Virus record (IMG/VR): IMGVR_UViG_3300036772_000068
Span: 1-31,942 of that record
Strand: one strand, 5' to 3'
Source of the DNA: a virus
Length of the DNA: 31,942 nucleotides
Shown here: positions 31,495 to 31,942 of the stretch, in pieces
Position numbering within the stretch: the first letter of the stretch is position 1
How the letters are laid out: every line of letters starts with the position of its first letter
Notes under the pieces: generated by a model
Seen by the model: only the letters and a program-made list of their open reading frames with translations
What the model was told of the DNA's origin: nothing
The model's database searches: none
Program-made: the position numbers and the translations under genes

Positions 31495-31942
31495 GGCTTG
31501 CCCCTTTCACAAAGATAATCCAGTGAGTTTTGTCGTTTTTCCCGGTACGCTGAGTGATGATTGGCTTCTCGTTGGTGAGTGCCAAAATCTGGCTTGTCGG
31601 TATCTGCGTTTCGTTCCATTTGAAAACTAAAACTCCGTGTGGCCACAACACGCGAAAAGCTTCAACGAACCCAGCACGCAAATCATCGCGCCATGTTTCT
31701 TTGTTGAGCCGTCCGTATTTCTTGCCCATCCAGGCGTTATCACCAACACGCTCCAGGTGTGGCGGGTCGAACACGACAACTTTGAATGAGCTATCAGCAA
31801 ATGGCAGCGCGCGGAAGTCGGCAATCAGGTCTGGGCTGATAACGAGGCGGCGACCATCGCACAGCGTGTGCTCTTCGCTGCGAATGTCAGTGAACACCGC
31901 ACGTTCGTCTTGCTTGTCGTGCCAGAACATGCGAGAGCCACA
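31487..31942 (-). CDS. DPPH-motif methyltransferase (5' end outside window)
   Basis: The frame stays open to the window edge: four codons before the first ATG read CGSRMFWHDKQD, and CGSRMFW is a conserved motif of this phage methyltransferase family, so the true start is upstream. The visible part has FDPPHLERVGDNAWMGKKYG, a DPPY-like catalytic motif, and LWPHGVLVFKWNET plus THWIIF at the C terminus. Members are SAM-dependent enzymes often listed as DNA adenine/cytosine methylases. ATG 31930 lacks a ribosome site, supporting truncation. Confidence 0.75.
   Translation of the reverse strand, partial: CGSRMFWHDKQDERAVFTDIRSEEHTLCDGRRLVISPDLIADFRALPFADSSFKVVVFDPPHLERVGDNAWMGKKYGRLNKETWRDDLRAGFVEAFRVLWPHGVLVFKWNETQIPTSQILALTNEKPIITQRTGKNDKTHWIIFVKGASHG

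Overview
The window is a 32 kb piece of a tailed, contractile-tailed (myovirus-type) bacteriophage or prophage. Every convincing gene lies on the minus strand, so the biological order runs from high to low coordinates. The host is most likely an enterobacterium. The right part carries a lambdoid gene set (NinB, YbcO-like DUF1364, RusA, a Q-type antiterminator, holins, GH19 endolysin, Rz/Rz1) and a DinI-like SOS gene, a combination typical of temperate phages of Enterobacteriaceae. No integrase, repressor, tRNA, CRISPR array or insertion sequence is visible, so lysogeny and the exact genus cannot be settled here.

Layout in transcription order. (1) 31942-29458: early/accessory genes. These are a DPPH-motif methyltransferase cut by the window edge, an Ea22-like protein, a protein with the motif order of 7-deazaguanine transglycosylases (DpdA/TGT-like) and a small hypothetical, closed by a long-stem terminator at 29376-29437. 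(2) 29229-26718: a new transcription unit that starts at a promoter carrying a consensus LexA box (29183-29198). It runs through dinI-like, two small ORFs, ninB, ybcO-like, rusA and the Q antiterminator with no intrinsic terminator that I can see. (3) 26717-26632: presumed late-promoter/tR' region with an intrinsic terminator just after Q. (4) 26631-24625: a three-gene cargo cassette (MptE/DUF115-like, GT9-like glycosyltransferase, SAM methyltransferase) between Q and the holins, the slot where Stx phages carry stx. (5) 24563-22764: lysis cassette with two holin-like genes, a GH19 endolysin, and Rz with an embedded Rz1. (6) 22789-21298: small accessory genes, tandem terminators and an Ig-like protein. 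(7) 21288-13408: packaging and head genes: TerS, TerL, a DUF1073-type portal, MuF-like, a NUDIX-DUF2213-scaffold fusion, cement and DUF2184 capsid. (8) 13340-1419: neck, sheath (DUF3383), tube, frameshifted tail-assembly chaperone, tape measure with a lytic transglycosylase, and baseplate including spike, plug and gpJ. (9) 1360-1: an LprI-like secreted moron and the start of a tail fibre.

The late genes are tightly coupled, often by ATGA overlaps, but are interrupted by at least five intrinsic terminators. Such an arrangement makes sense if Q modifies RNA polymerase at the late promoter and carries it through all of them. The most notable points are: a programmed -1 frameshift at a T8 run in the tail chaperone; a NUDIX domain fused to the head protease with an in-frame scaffold start inside the same gene; one shared beta domain inserted in three virion proteins; a LexA-controlled promoter placed ahead of the Q operon; a putative DNA-modifying transglycosylase; and the glycosyltransferase/methyltransferase cargo cassette.
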